A stretch of DNA of 54,559 nucleotides from a virus: the IMG/VR virus record IMGVR_UViG_3300045971_000096, positions 1-54,559 of that record; one strand, 5' to 3'. This document shows, in pieces, positions 39,539 to 51,700 of the stretch (its first letter is position 1; each line of letters opens with the position of its first letter). The notes under the pieces were generated by a model. The model worked only from the letters and a program-made list of their open reading frames with translations, did not search any database and had not been told where the DNA came from. Made by a program: the position numbers and the translations under genes.

Positions 39539-42500
39539 ATGGCAAGTCAAAATCTAGACCTAAAAAAATTACTACCACTTTCAACTAGAAATGAGATGTT
39601 GGACAGTTTGATGTCTAACATGTTCAATAACTTTGTCTCAGAAGAACAGAGCGTTTTAGTTAATGGTAGAGTAGGTAAAACCGCAGACGGTGATTCTAAC
39701 ATTCAAGCAGCTAATCTCGATCGCGAAATTAATGCTCTTATACCTGCATTATACACTAAGGTCGGGTCTGAAGAAAACATTTTTACATTTGAAGATATTC
39801 TTAATAAGCTTAATGCGCTTGATACTGATACCGGTAATCTTCGTGAGTGGATGGCTGAGCAGTCATTCAATTACTCCTTGCCGGTTAATTACGATAAGTT
39901 TATTAACTACACCAACTATTACTGGATAGGTAAAGAATTATTGGCTGGTGGAAAAATAGCAGCACGTGCTTACAACCCAACTGTCGAACCTGAGTTCTAT
40001 TTAATATCAAAGCCCGCTCCAGATGATCTAGTTAAGATGGATGTCGATCTGGCTACGAACACTGCAACAGACGGGTATACCCAACTATGGGCTAATGGAA
40101 GACCACCAGAAGTATTCACGATTGCGTTTACTTCTAATCGTACATTCACTGTTACTAGTGATTTCGATGGCATGCAGAATTTACCTGGTAATGCTACACC
40201 AATTCAAATACGTATTAATAATGGTCCGTTAATGATGGTTGGCAATTTACCGTCAATTGTACCAACAGCACAGACACTAGTTACACTTTATGCAAGTGGT
40301 ATGGATCTAGTGTCATTCGTTGTAACAGTTGGATCAAACCATTTTTCTTCTGGTGACGTGTTCACTTTGAAGATTACATATTTCACGAGTAACATTGTTG
40401 TTACACTAGATACGATTAATCCTATTGGTAAGGGTGCGATAAGCGGTTCGCAGACAGTATCGCAGATGGCTACTATTGATGGGGTCAGGCTCACTGGCGG
40501 CGAACGCATCTTAGTTAAAGATAACCATGATGGCACCGACGGTATATACCACGTGTATACAGATAGACAGTGGGAAAGAACAAGCGACGCTGCTTTAGAT
40601 TCAAACTTAGTGATTGATTCAACTGTCCACGTTTTGAATGGCACTCAAGCCGGTAGTAACTGGATAATTTCATCTGAAACATTAAATGTTAATCCTACTA
40701 GTTCATTTACCAAGTCAGTTAATTTTACGTATGAATCTAATTTCGAATCTCAGATAAATGAATGGCAAAGAGTTAACTACTGGCTACATCGCGATGACTT
40801 TGCAGATGCTGCATCATTAGGAGTTACCTTTAATAAATCTATTCGTGCTAACAGACCTATTATCGAATATCGCAATTCTATTGAAAAGAATTTAGCTAAA
40901 GATGCTAATGGACGCCCAACAGTCGGTAGAAATATTCGTCAAGATAAAACTGAATTTAATCAAATTCCGCAATTTAATCTTTATAGATATGATGGCACGC
41001 ACCAAAGCTCATCATCTGGTTTGTTTTATTATGTAGAAGATCCAGATTATCCAACTGACTTGGTACTTCGCCGCCGCGTAAAGACTACTGCTGATTATGA
41101 TTTTATTTTTGGTATGGGTATCAAGGATGCAGATGGTCGCTTGCTGTATTATAAAGATAATGGCCGTCTAGTATCCGTTTGGCGTGAGGGTGTTATTGCT
41201 AACACGTCAACTCAACCTGTTATTTGGTCGGGTGCACTCAATAAGGGCATGCTAGTTCTTGATGAAATTACTTCCATTGCTGATAATCAAGCATGGACAA
41301 TATCTGCCATAAATGACACTACATTTTCTGTTATTGGTTCGCGCAGCGGTAGATTAGCTGATGCAACTGTCGGAGTACCATACCCTGGATTAGATCCATA
41401 TTCTACAGCAGAAGTAAAATTTACTATTAATGCTGGAGCTGAGCCTTTTGTTTATGGCGAAAATTTTACGTTCATTATTCACACAAAGATTACTCCTCGT
41501 TATGTAAAAAAGAATCTTGACGGATCAATTGTAAATTATCCAGGTGGTGTTAACGCCGATTTTAATGATGGCACAATAACTGGTGCATGGATGAATCCAG
41601 CCCGCATGTTTGAAAATCTTGAACGTGAAACTAGATCAGAAATTAATTTCGGTGACTTGCTTAATCATACTCGTAATGTAATTAAAAACCAAAATGGATT
41701 TATTGGTACATCATACGGTATTAACAATCTTCGTACACTCACATTCAATCCTGGCCTTGGCGGATCAATCAGAGAGTTTGGCAGCAACTTTCCGCTACTT
41801 GCGTCGATGATGATTCAAAATGACATATCACCACTGACTATTTTAGATTTTGCTGAACAACAGTATTTAACAGCACTATCTAGTATAGATCAGTTTATGG
41901 TCAACGATTATCCTGTATATCTTACTGAAAAGACAGGCGTAACCACCACTACTATTTCACCAGATGCAGTCGATATTCAAGCACTAGAAACCTATTTTGA
42001 AGATCTTCGTACTAGTAATATACTACTTAAGAATACATTTACAGATACATCTGCTAAGGTAGCCTGCTGGCCCGCAACACTCCCTATGATGGGCATATGC
42101 CCAGCAGTATTGCCAACTATTGTATTCGACAATGAGCTTGGCCTGGATATGATTGTTCACCATGATGGTCATATTACCCCAGTCTCTCATAGAAATATAG
42201 ATTTTGATATGTTACTCGTCAAGACACAGGTAACACGATCAGATGGAACTGTTGCTGCTGGTATTTTTTCAGATACTACACCGTTAAGTCCATATGCTAG
42301 ACAGTTATGGTACAAAACTTCCACAACACGAGTGTGGATGTTTAATGTTACCACTGATGCTGTTTCTCCTGGCACCGGAAAAGACGGTGATATTTGGTTT
42401 ATTCGTGCTATTGGCGAGTTTAGATACTGGGATTCAATTGGTCAAACATGGTTGACATTAGCAGATCAAAACCCACTTAGTTACTGGGTAGAAATTTCAA

Positions 42501-45500
42501 CAGCCAATATTCGTAATAGCTTAGTCTTAGCTGTTGAAAATAAGTTGTTTGCTTCTGTACATCCTTCTATGAATGTTTCAGTTGATATATTTGGCGCGAC
42601 AAGTTCAGCATACTCTAAAATTGAACTTGCAAAATATTCTGCAAAATATGGATATGACACATATGTTCCTGACTATAATGCAGCAGATCCATTCACCTGG
42701 AACTATAGAATTAAATTAGGTCAAGCCCGTTGGTTTGACGTATATAAAGCTTACTTTAACGGGTTGGCTGCTACTACATGCAGACCCAATCTTGAGCCCT
42801 GGAGATTTGGAACAGTAAGTATTCCACCATCTATTAATAAGCCAGCAAATTGGGACAGTACATATAAATCTAATGTCCAGACAACTGGCAATACTACTAA
42901 TGCAACAGTCGTAGCTACTGACAATATTCCACTCTTGAGTGGAGAAATTTTCATAGATGGAATAGTTGTCGGTGCCGGCGATATAGTATTGGTTATTAAC
43001 CAGAGTGATCCAATCTATAATGGACTGTATACTGCCGGTGTTGGTGGATGGGCACGGGTTGCTGTACCCATTGTTCATGGGCTAACAGTTATTGTTGCTG
43101 ATGGCGATAAGTATAAGGGCACAACTTGGGTGCAAACTGCAGTAGACCCAATATATGTTGCGCCTAATGTTGACCCATCATCTAATGCTCCATCTGTAAT
43201 AACTTTTGAACAATATAGACTTTGGTTATCGGTAATGTGGGATGATGTTAAAGCATATCGTGACATTCATTACCCTGGGCTCAAGCTTTGCGTTAACATT
43301 TACAATGATGAATTGCTCCCACCATACGTAAGTTCTGATAATATTGCTGGCAATGAATCACTGCTAACCGTACAACCATCAAATGCTGATATAGTTGGAT
43401 ACGCAAGTAGCTATTCTTTTGGCGAAAATGGTCCAATTGAAACTGCTTGGAAGAAATCTATTGAGTATTACTATGGTCTCGCACGTAGTTACTTCAGAAC
43501 AAACCCGCTTAAATTCCTGGACAAAACATGGGGTGACACTTACATAACAGTACCTGGCAATGTACGTGTAGAGCGAAATTTGATGGCTCCTATCCCTGCT
43601 AACAAGTTCCTACTACATGGTGAAAAGCTCAATATTATTAATTCATATCTTCCATATGAAGTCGCTAATCGTATTTCAGGTCTACCAACGCCATTAGATT
43701 TACCAGTTGCCATTGCCACTACTTCTGACATACTATTGACTGGCCTGCAAAAGATAGATGGCATAGACGTTGTTGTTAATGATCGAGTATTAGTTAAAAA
43801 TCAAATCATCCCTGCTGACAATGGCATTTATATTGTCTCTGCTGGCGCATGGACTAGAGCAACAGATTTTGATCAACCAGTGCAGATTAACTCTTCAGTT
43901 GTTTATGTCTTAGGTGGATTGTCAAATAAGTTAACTCATTGGGTCCAGACAGCCGCACTTACAGCTTTAGGTGATCAAATAGCATTTGAATATATCAGTG
44001 CATATGATTTTGAAGTAACATATTGCGGTGACGATTTAACTGTTGTTAGCATGACCAGCAGTGGAACATTTAAATCGTACATTACTGTTAATGATTTAAC
44101 TGCTCCAGTAAGCATCGTTGATAAAGGAATTCCTTATTCATTAGGCGAAAAATTATCTGTACGCTTTACAGCAGGTGTAATTGTTTATTCACATACACCT
44201 GCAATAGTTAAGAAATTTAATGGGCTTGGCCAAATATTCACAAACCTTTTAAGATATAATTATGTTGATACTGAACTATCAACAGCGGTTGCTTCTTACC
44301 GTGGATGGGCCGTTAAGCTTGTTCATAGACTTGGTGCGATGATTCGTCCAGATACGCTTACAATTAATACTACACAGGGCGATTTACCATCTACTGGTTT
44401 CAATGTCATATTGAAGAAGTCCATTGATACACAGAGTCTTTGGATTTCAGCATTACGTATTCAATTAGTTAAGCAGGGTTCTCGCAAGTTAAATTCAGAC
44501 GGTCTGTATGTTCCGCTTTCCGATGCTAGTGATTGGATCTTTAGAATCGAATCATATAATCCGCAGCACCCTGTTATTGATAAGTATACATTAGATGATG
44601 CTGGAGAATTCCAGACATTCTATGCACTTAATAAAGTAAACACAGATATAGCTTGGAAGAAATTTACTTCTAAAACTGTTCTAGAAACAGTTACTGTTCC
44701 AGTAGTAATAACCGGTCTTCAGAATGTTATCACTTATGTTTACGGGTATACTGATAGATTAGATGATATTGGCTGGACTATCAATACAGACTTTCCTATT
44801 ACAGATAGTGAGACTGGTAGAAACATAAATTGGCAATTAGAAATAGAAAAGCTTATTAATCGTGTTTATGGTGGAATGACTATTGGTCAAGGTCACATCT
44901 TGAATCCATTTATGGATAAATTATCCATTAATACTCCAGTTGGATTGTTAGGCAAATTTTCAGAGTCAAATTATATTGACGCGTATTCTATGCAAGCAGC
45001 ATATGACGTGTATGGTAAGGTGATACCTGTTAAATCTCTAAATGTTATTCGTACTGATGCTGGTACTACAGCCTATTCAAATACTCCAATATTTTCTGCC
45101 CATGTATTCATTGATGAATATGAACACGTTATCTTAATGAACCAAAAGTTCTCTGATGAATTCTCATCAGCTACTGTGTTCGATACATTCTTAGGTCTCC
45201 GCCTAAACACTGCTTATCTAAGTTTCATTAGACAGGCATATGCGAACCGCAAGCCAACGTTTAATGGTTTCTTCTTGAATGGCAATGACGTAAATCGTAA
45301 CATGTCATCCTCAATTAGCACCATATCAAATTACTATGATGCTAGTCAGACATTCTATGAACCAACAACTGCACGACATGGTTTGGCATTGTTAGGTTTC
45401 ACTCATAAAGATTACTTTAAAGCAATCAATGTAAATGATACTACACAGTTTAATTTCTGGAGAGGGTTGATTCAGGCTAAAGGTACTAACATGGCTATCG

Positions 45501-48500
45501 ACGCCTTTGTTAACTACAAGAAGTTTACATCTGCTTCTACTGATGAATACTGGGCTTATAAGATTGCAACATTTGGCGATGCACGTGAACGTTCATTCCC
45601 TGAAGTTAAGATCAACCCAACAGATGTAGTTCAGAAGTTTACTAAACTTCAGTTCTATTCGCGTGATGATATTAATTATGACCCACTTCCACTGTTCACA
45701 CAAATTGAGAACATGGATGATACTCGTTGGTACTCTGTAGATGATCTTGGCAAAGGGATTCACTTCGAAGCTACTCCTATTTCTGAAATAGTTGATGTGA
45801 CGATTGATAAGTTCCCAGATATATTCTGTCATGTTGTAGCAGCATCATATCCAAGCAACCCACTTGTTGACATTACTTCGTCTGACAGATACATAGATGG
45901 TATACATCTCAGTAACAATGATTTAGTTCTTATCAAAGACAATGCTACACTTCCTAATGGCATTTATGCATGGTCTTCGGACGGACTCTTTTACAGTAAT
46001 ACACAGCCAACAATTGGACAAGCTGTTTATGTTGATGATGGCAATACTAATGCTCAAACAATTTGGGTTGAAGGTGATGCAGGCTGGTCACAAAGCAAGC
46101 TTTACATAAGACTAGCTAACATCTATCATAATGGAGATGTATCTGCTCCAACAGTAACACCTACTGGAGCAGAAATTATCAATGCTAGTTTGCTAAGAGT
46201 TAATATTCCTGGCACTTACTTTGTTAATGGCTTCACTTGGAACAACCCAACAAAACATTCGCCAATTAAACTATTTGATTATACTGACAATGTATTGATA
46301 GATGAAATTAGCCTGTGGCATCCAGCTATTGGCATCCACACCACTGAACCTTTGGAAATTATCAACATAATTTCTAATGAGGATCCAGCTCATTACGATT
46401 ACTCAACCAAGACAACCAACAATCCTAACTATAGAACTCTTAAACCTTGGGGTAAAAGAGAAGTAGGTCGTGTATTCTGGGACACTAGCAACCTTGCATA
46501 TATCCCATACCATGATGCTACAGTGTTTGCAGATATTGAAGCACGTCATGCACGTTGGGGAGCATTATCAGAATGGGCGTCAATCGATCTTTATGAATGG
46601 ATCGAAAGCAATGTTCACCCATCAGAATACAATGCCCTTGCTGCATTAGAAGAAGGTAATTCTGCAATTGATGAATCAATTCGTTCATCTGGTAAAGTTG
46701 CATTTGCTAATTACTACAAGCGCAATCGTGCTATCACTACTAGACCAATCGCATGGTCTTATGTACCAACAGGACTTGCTAACGGTCACCCATCATTCGA
46801 GTATGCTGTTAACGTCAATGTTTATAAGGCTGGTAATCAGCTGATTATTGGCGAAGGTAGAGCAAATGAAGTAGGAATTTCAGCAGGAAGAACCTTTGGT
46901 GGATGGGTTAATAACCCGGTAACTCTCATTGGTAAACCAGTTGGTGAGGTATTAATTGACACAACAATATCTTATGACATTGGTAATTCAACAGAACCAT
47001 CAGCACCTATTCTCCAGTTAACAGTAAGCATTACGCCTATCGTAAATGGTCTATTTGGCAACAAAATTGGTGCAGTTTATCTTAGCACGTATAGTGTTGC
47101 TGGCAAGGTAATGCTTAGAATGTCAGATTCATTTGGTTTCTACCAAGATGTAATTGTTGAAGAACCTGCATCCATAGATAAGTATAAGACGATTCCGTTT
47201 GACACTTTTGGTTTACAAGTTAATGTCAGTAATCTTCCATCATCAGCCGCTGCAATAGTTGCAGTGGTATGCAACATAACTAACGATATTTATGTTCGCG
47301 AAACTGTTACATTTATTGAGACTGTTCCACTTCAAAAATCAAAATTCGTTAATGATGGCTCTGATATTTCTGGAGATAGCAGCGAGTGGCGCACATGGGC
47401 TATACCTACTCAAGCACAGTTAGATGGTGATTTATTATCTCCTAATAATTCTTGGCTTCCTGTTCTTGGTGATGCTGTTACATGGGCAGGAATTGCTAAT
47501 GCTTCAACAATAGCTGCTATGAAGGCTGATAGTAATACAATGACACTTAAGTCGGGCGTTGCTATAAAGCGCTATGCATCTACATGGACTCGTTGGGAAA
47601 GTTTAAATCAGCTGAAGATAGAAATAATCTCAGATGGAGTGAACACACTAACTTTCACTCCAGGCGGAACAATTGATTTACACCGTCTGTCTATCTACGT
47701 TAATGGTGTACAGGTTAATCCTGACGGTTATGTGATTGACGGATTAACTGTTAGTTTAGTAAATAAACCAGCAGAAGGTTATGTTGCTACAATGCTCTAT
47801 AGAGCATACCAGCCAACAAAAGATGAGTTGGGATTCAATCCCGATGTAACTGATGATGTGTCAATTCAAGTTCAATACAAGCTAGATTATCAGTATACTC
47901 AGCTTGACATTAGAAATGAAGAAGGCAACATCACTAGCAAGAAATATTACTTCTGGGTGCAAGATAAAACAATTCCTCAGGCTAATAAATCAATGTCACT
48001 AGTGCAAGCTAAAGCGCTTCTAAAGTCTGGTCCAAGCGTGTTCACAGTCTTCTCTAGATTATTACCAGATAGTACAGTGACAGTTCAACCTGCGGCTGCA
48101 TTCGATTCTTGCGCTATTTCTGGTCTTAGCATGTATGTAACAAAGAATGATTCATTCAAATTGCGTATGCTTAAGAACTTTACTCTTCTTGACGATCCAG
48201 AAGAATTAAGCCTTAAGAACATCCACACAGAATGGGTTATGATTAGAAAGAAACAAACATCTAAGATTCCAGCCGCTTTGTGGGCTGTTCTAACCAATGC
48301 TGTATGTGGCACAGATATAGGTGGTAATCTTTTACCATCTCAAACTCGTATAGACTATGATGCTAGAAATGGTACTAGAAGTAAGTTTGGCTTTGGCCCC
48401 GGACAAATTTTTGCTGATACTCAGTTGTTAAGAACATCGGTCACGCGTACACTCCTCAATACCCAACTTACTTTACATCTCGTAAATAAGATAGTACCGG

Positions 48501-48757
48501 ATTATATTACTGCTCTTGATTTCAACAACAGTGATAAATGGTTTGCAGACGCAACATCAGCTAGGATAACAATGAATCTCATTTGGAATACAGGAAGACC
48601 ACATCAAGTCAATGAAGTATTTTTCGATGCTTTAGAAGATGCTCTTGCCAATAATTACGAGTTTAGCGATATTTTCAAAACATCATTAATCACCGTTAAT
48701 TCTGCTACTACAATTGCTGATAGTTCTGTTCAGGAGCAAGCAGATGAGCTCTACTAA
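39539..48757 (+). CDS. Giant baseplate/tail structural protein (gp7 position)
   Basis: This 3072-aa protein follows gp6 where T4 has gp7 (1032 aa). The first 130 residues (LPLSTRNEMLDSLMSNMF, later INYTNYYWIG) recur as the start of giant wedge proteins in some T4-like phages. Four scattered domains share IDGV-x-L..GD.VLVK...NGIY...W.R (about residues 298-398, 1117-1228, 1384-1492, 2096-2195), a module known from tail fibres. Much of the rest is beta-rich. It is probably the outer wedge with built-in receptor or decoration modules. The end overlaps the next gene by 14 bases. Confidence 0.65.
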   Translation: MASQNLDLKKLLPLSTRNEMLDSLMSNMFNNFVSEEQSVLVNGRVGKTADGDSNIQAANLDREINALIPALYTKVGSEENIFTFEDILNKLNALDTDTGNLREWMAEQSFNYSLPVNYDKFINYTNYYWIGKELLAGGKIAARAYNPTVEPEFYLISKPAPDDLVKMDVDLATNTATDGYTQLWANGRPPEVFTIAFTSNRTFTVTSDFDGMQNLPGNATPIQIRINNGPLMMVGNLPSIVPTAQTLVTLYASGMDLVSFVVTVGSNHFSSGDVFTLKITYFTSNIVVTLDTINPIGKGAISGSQTVSQMATIDGVRLTGGERILVKDNHDGTDGIYHVYTDRQWERTSDAALDSNLVIDSTVHVLNGTQAGSNWIISSETLNVNPTSSFTKSVNFTYESNFESQINEWQRVNYWLHRDDFADAASLGVTFNKSIRANRPIIEYRNSIEKNLAKDANGRPTVGRNIRQDKTEFNQIPQFNLYRYDGTHQSSSSGLFYYVEDPDYPTDLVLRRRVKTTADYDFIFGMGIKDADGRLLYYKDNGRLVSVWREGVIANTSTQPVIWSGALNKGMLVLDEITSIADNQAWTISAINDTTFSVIGSRSGRLADATVGVPYPGLDPYSTAEVKFTINAGAEPFVYGENFTFIIHTKITPRYVKKNLDGSIVNYPGGVNADFNDGTITGAWMNPARMFENLERETRSEINFGDLLNHTRNVIKNQNGFIGTSYGINNLRTLTFNPGLGGSIREFGSNFPLLASMMIQNDISPLTILDFAEQQYLTALSSIDQFMVNDYPVYLTEKTGVTTTTISPDAVDIQALETYFEDLRTSNILLKNTFTDTSAKVACWPATLPMMGICPAVLPTIVFDNELGLDMIVHHDGHITPVSHRNIDFDMLLVKTQVTRSDGTVAAGIFSDTTPLSPYARQLWYKTSTTRVWMFNVTTDAVSPGTGKDGDIWFIRAIGEFRYWDSIGQTWLTLADQNPLSYWVEISTANIRNSLVLAVENKLFASVHPSMNVSVDIFGATSSAYSKIELAKYSAKYGYDTYVPDYNAADPFTWNYRIKLGQARWFDVYKAYFNGLAATTCRPNLEPWRFGTVSIPPSINKPANWDSTYKSNVQTTGNTTNATVVATDNIPLLSGEIFIDGIVVGAGDIVLVINQSDPIYNGLYTAGVGGWARVAVPIVHGLTVIVADGDKYKGTTWVQTAVDPIYVAPNVDPSSNAPSVITFEQYRLWLSVMWDDVKAYRDIHYPGLKLCVNIYNDELLPPYVSSDNIAGNESLLTVQPSNADIVGYASSYSFGENGPIETAWKKSIEYYYGLARSYFRTNPLKFLDKTWGDTYITVPGNVRVERNLMAPIPANKFLLHGEKLNIINSYLPYEVANRISGLPTPLDLPVAIATTSDILLTGLQKIDGIDVVVNDRVLVKNQIIPADNGIYIVSAGAWTRATDFDQPVQINSSVVYVLGGLSNKLTHWVQTAALTALGDQIAFEYISAYDFEVTYCGDDLTVVSMTSSGTFKSYITVNDLTAPVSIVDKGIPYSLGEKLSVRFTAGVIVYSHTPAIVKKFNGLGQIFTNLLRYNYVDTELSTAVASYRGWAVKLVHRLGAMIRPDTLTINTTQGDLPSTGFNVILKKSIDTQSLWISALRIQLVKQGSRKLNSDGLYVPLSDASDWIFRIESYNPQHPVIDKYTLDDAGEFQTFYALNKVNTDIAWKKFTSKTVLETVTVPVVITGLQNVITYVYGYTDRLDDIGWTINTDFPITDSETGRNINWQLEIEKLINRVYGGMTIGQGHILNPFMDKLSINTPVGLLGKFSESNYIDAYSMQAAYDVYGKVIPVKSLNVIRTDAGTTAYSNTPIFSAHVFIDEYEHVILMNQKFSDEFSSATVFDTFLGLRLNTAYLSFIRQAYANRKPTFNGFFLNGNDVNRNMSSSISTISNYYDASQTFYEPTTARHGLALLGFTHKDYFKAINVNDTTQFNFWRGLIQAKGTNMAIDAFVNYKKFTSASTDEYWAYKIATFGDARERSFPEVKINPTDVVQKFTKLQFYSRDDINYDPLPLFTQIENMDDTRWYSVDDLGKGIHFEATPISEIVDVTIDKFPDIFCHVVAASYPSNPLVDITSSDRYIDGIHLSNNDLVLIKDNATLPNGIYAWSSDGLFYSNTQPTIGQAVYVDDGNTNAQTIWVEGDAGWSQSKLYIRLANIYHNGDVSAPTVTPTGAEIINASLLRVNIPGTYFVNGFTWNNPTKHSPIKLFDYTDNVLIDEISLWHPAIGIHTTEPLEIINIISNEDPAHYDYSTKTTNNPNYRTLKPWGKREVGRVFWDTSNLAYIPYHDATVFADIEARHARWGALSEWASIDLYEWIESNVHPSEYNALAALEEGNSAIDESIRSSGKVAFANYYKRNRAITTRPIAWSYVPTGLANGHPSFEYAVNVNVYKAGNQLIIGEGRANEVGISAGRTFGGWVNNPVTLIGKPVGEVLIDTTISYDIGNSTEPSAPILQLTVSITPIVNGLFGNKIGAVYLSTYSVAGKVMLRMSDSFGFYQDVIVEEPASIDKYKTIPFDTFGLQVNVSNLPSSAAAIVAVVCNITNDIYVRETVTFIETVPLQKSKFVNDGSDISGDSSEWRTWAIPTQAQLDGDLLSPNNSWLPVLGDAVTWAGIANASTIAAMKADSNTMTLKSGVAIKRYASTWTRWESLNQLKIEIISDGVNTLTFTPGGTIDLHRLSIYVNGVQVNPDGYVIDGLTVSLVNKPAEGYVATMLYRAYQPTKDELGFNPDVTDDVSIQVQYKLDYQYTQLDIRNEEGNITSKKYYFWVQDKTIPQANKSMSLVQAKALLKSGPSVFTVFSRLLPDSTVTVQPAAAFDSCAISGLSMYVTKNDSFKLRMLKNFTLLDDPEELSLKNIHTEWVMIRKKQTSKIPAALWAVLTNAVCGTDIGGNLLPSQTRIDYDARNGTRSKFGFGPGQIFADTQLLRTSVTRTLLNTQLTLHLVNKIVPDYITALDFNNSDKWFADATSARITMNLIWNTGRPHQVNEVFFDALEDALANNYEFSDIFKTSLITVNSATTIADSSVQEQADELY

Positions 48758-51700
48758 TAGTCGCTATCTATCGGTGGCTTCAGGCCACATTGATAGCTTA
48801 ATTAGCTATGTGCTAGACGTAAAGCCATATCACGTAAAGCTTTCTGAAATTGTTGAAGAATATCTTTTCAATGATACTGTTAATGTAAAAATAGCTGATC
48901 ACCAAGAGACATTGGCTTTCTTGGGTGCAGACATTCTTCCAGCATATTCGTCACAGCATAATGTTAGACGTCGTAGAGCCACTAGCTGGTATAAAGATTT
49001 AACATCTGACGGTACTAGAACAATTTGGCAAGTACCACTAACCGTTATTAATAAGTTAGCAAGTAAGAGTGATCAAGCTGGATTAGGATTTAATACTACA
49101 CGTAGCTTAGCGCAAGAACCATTCATTCACGGCAGAACACGTAGCACAACAAATGTGCCACCAGCTTATATCGATCCGCTTGAAGCTGCAGTGCTAGGAT
49201 TTAATACCAACAATGTCGAAACTGATAATGATTTTCAGATTCCGGGTATCGACACTATTCACTATGTTAATGATCAGCCAATGCGTTCAGGTGCATTTAA
49301 TCCTAAGCGCTGGAGTGGTCCAGGGGTTCCGACTGTTACCAAAAATGGTACAGCTCAAATAGATTCAGTCGATTACTTTTTAAGTCATGGCGCATTCTCT
49401 GTTGACATTCGTGCCAACATGATGTGGAAGGAATTAAACCTCCATGATGTATCAACGTTTGCTCCTAAGTCTGGTGCTCTTGTCTATAACAAGCTTATTA
49501 AGACATACGGTACTATTGATAAAGTTGAGCTAGGCAATTATGAAGAGTGGACTATTACGTGGATTAAACCAGACAATTCTACTTCAGCTATAATAGACAT
49601 TGAAGGTTCACAGTCCGGGGCTTTGCTTGGTGGCTCATGGGGAAGCAACATGCTTCTGTCGAGCCAATTGGTTTATGACAATGGCGTAACTATCCCTGTT
49701 AGTAATTTTGCATACGGTGTGGTGTACTTTGCCGGGTTCAAACCAGACTTATTGGCAGCTAATGTTTGGAATGTTGACACTACTCTTCCACTGCCAGTAA
49801 ATGTACCTAGCATTTATGATCTAAAATTATCTGCTACTACTGCTACCACTTTGCCAGCCTGCAAAGTATTGTCAACGGCTCTTGGCGTTAACTATGCAGA
49901 TGCTAATACGGTATTTTATTTCAAGGATGGTTCGTCTGCTCAGTTAAAGAATACAACTGACGTTATTGTATCTGGGACAGTTAATGCAACACTTGCTGCT
50001 GGCACGTCTATAACAATTCATGGTGGGCAAACAGTAATACTTAATTCTGCAACAGACATTGTCTTTAATGAAGTCGAGTTAGTAACAAGCGCAGCTGGAA
50101 TTGTTACCACATATCCAGTTGTAATAAAGCATACCATGGCGCAGGGTAAAAGTGTCACACTGCCAGATGGCACCACCCATACTCTTATTGCAGCAACAGC
50201 AATAGATATCGCTGGCGGCACCGTAGTTACACTTGCTGGATACAATGCTGCTCAAGCTGCTGTAAGACCTGTCCCTGTTGAGATAGCACATAACATCGAT
50301 ATTCTTATTCCTAACGGAACAATCATCAACCCTGATTTTGATTACAGTTATGATAATCCTAAATTAGTATTCCATCTGTTTACTAATCCTAGTGAATACA
50401 TTGACGATGGCGAAAGTTTCGTCATTACTCCTTCAAACAAGATAACAGTTGCTCCTGATGCTCCGCTAGAATCATGGACACTTATAAAGACAAATCCTAT
50501 AACATCTGGTGATCGTGAAGAACACTATTTGGTTTATGGCAGTGTGTCTGGCTGGACGCCTAATTTAAGTCTATCTGCAACTGAGCAAGCAAAGAGTGTT
50601 GGTGCTGCTATTGGTGAATGGTATTGGAATGGTAAAATTGGTTTCAAGATTCCTGAACTTAAATGCTTCCCAAAGATTCAAAATGCAACTATCATTTCAT
50701 CTGCGCTAGGTGACAATAATACTTGGACAACTGAAGTAAGCAATAATCAGATTATTAAGAACATCTCTTTTGACCCAGCTGTTAGCAATGGTAAAGGAGC
50801 ATTCTTTATCACTGGTGAAGAATCGATTGCTGGTACATCTTCTGATGGTAAGACTTGGGTATCCGATGTTGGCACTACGTATTCGTTTGATGCAACTAAT
50901 CCGTTTAGAGTTCTTTCTATTACTGGTGATAATGGCAAAATATATCTAAGCACTCCAATACCTAGTGTTGATAGTTTAGGAAACCCAATTACTGTCATTA
51001 AGTGGATAGAACAACGTGTTCCAACACTGGGCGCAATTAATTCAATTACCCAGATCCCAAATGCACTTCGTGCACATGCGTCGGATCCTTCACCAACTAT
51101 TACGTGTATTCTTGCAGTAGGTGAGCAAGGTATTATCCTATCATCTGTTAATGGTATGGGCTGGCAGCCATGTAATAGTGGTACAACAGAAAACTTAACT
51201 GACGTTACTTGGTCTCCACAGAATATCGTTGCAATTGGCGATCATGGTACCATTGTCAGAGCTATTAGTCGTAATGATGTAACAGGTATAATTACTTGGG
51301 CAAAGCAGACATATGGACCACTAAATTCTAACTTTACAGAGTTCAATCTTAAGTCTGTAATTTATGTTGCTTCATTGGGTAAATTTATTGCTGTTGGTGA
51401 GTATGGCACTATCTTGACATCAGTTGATGGAACTTCATGGTTAAATCTTGGAGTCTTCCCAGCACCTCAACTACCTCCGCTTAATTCATCAGATGCAGTA
51501 GTAAGTGCATATACTGCAGCAATGAATGCGCTACCTTCATTCACAGATGTTGTCTTTGGCAATGGTAAATTAGTAGCAGTTTCAGCTAACGGAATAATTG
51601 CTACTTCAACAGATGGGTCTATTTGGACAGCATATGCTGGAAAATCGCTTAACTCTATTGCATATGGTAATGGCGTATTCGTTGGTGTCGGTGGCTCGCG

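Noticed and set aside
48714-48743. Upstream ATG giving 10 more residues to the 1903-aa protein
   Set aside because: It lacks a ribosome site, while the ATG at 48744 has AGGAG with a 7-base spacer.
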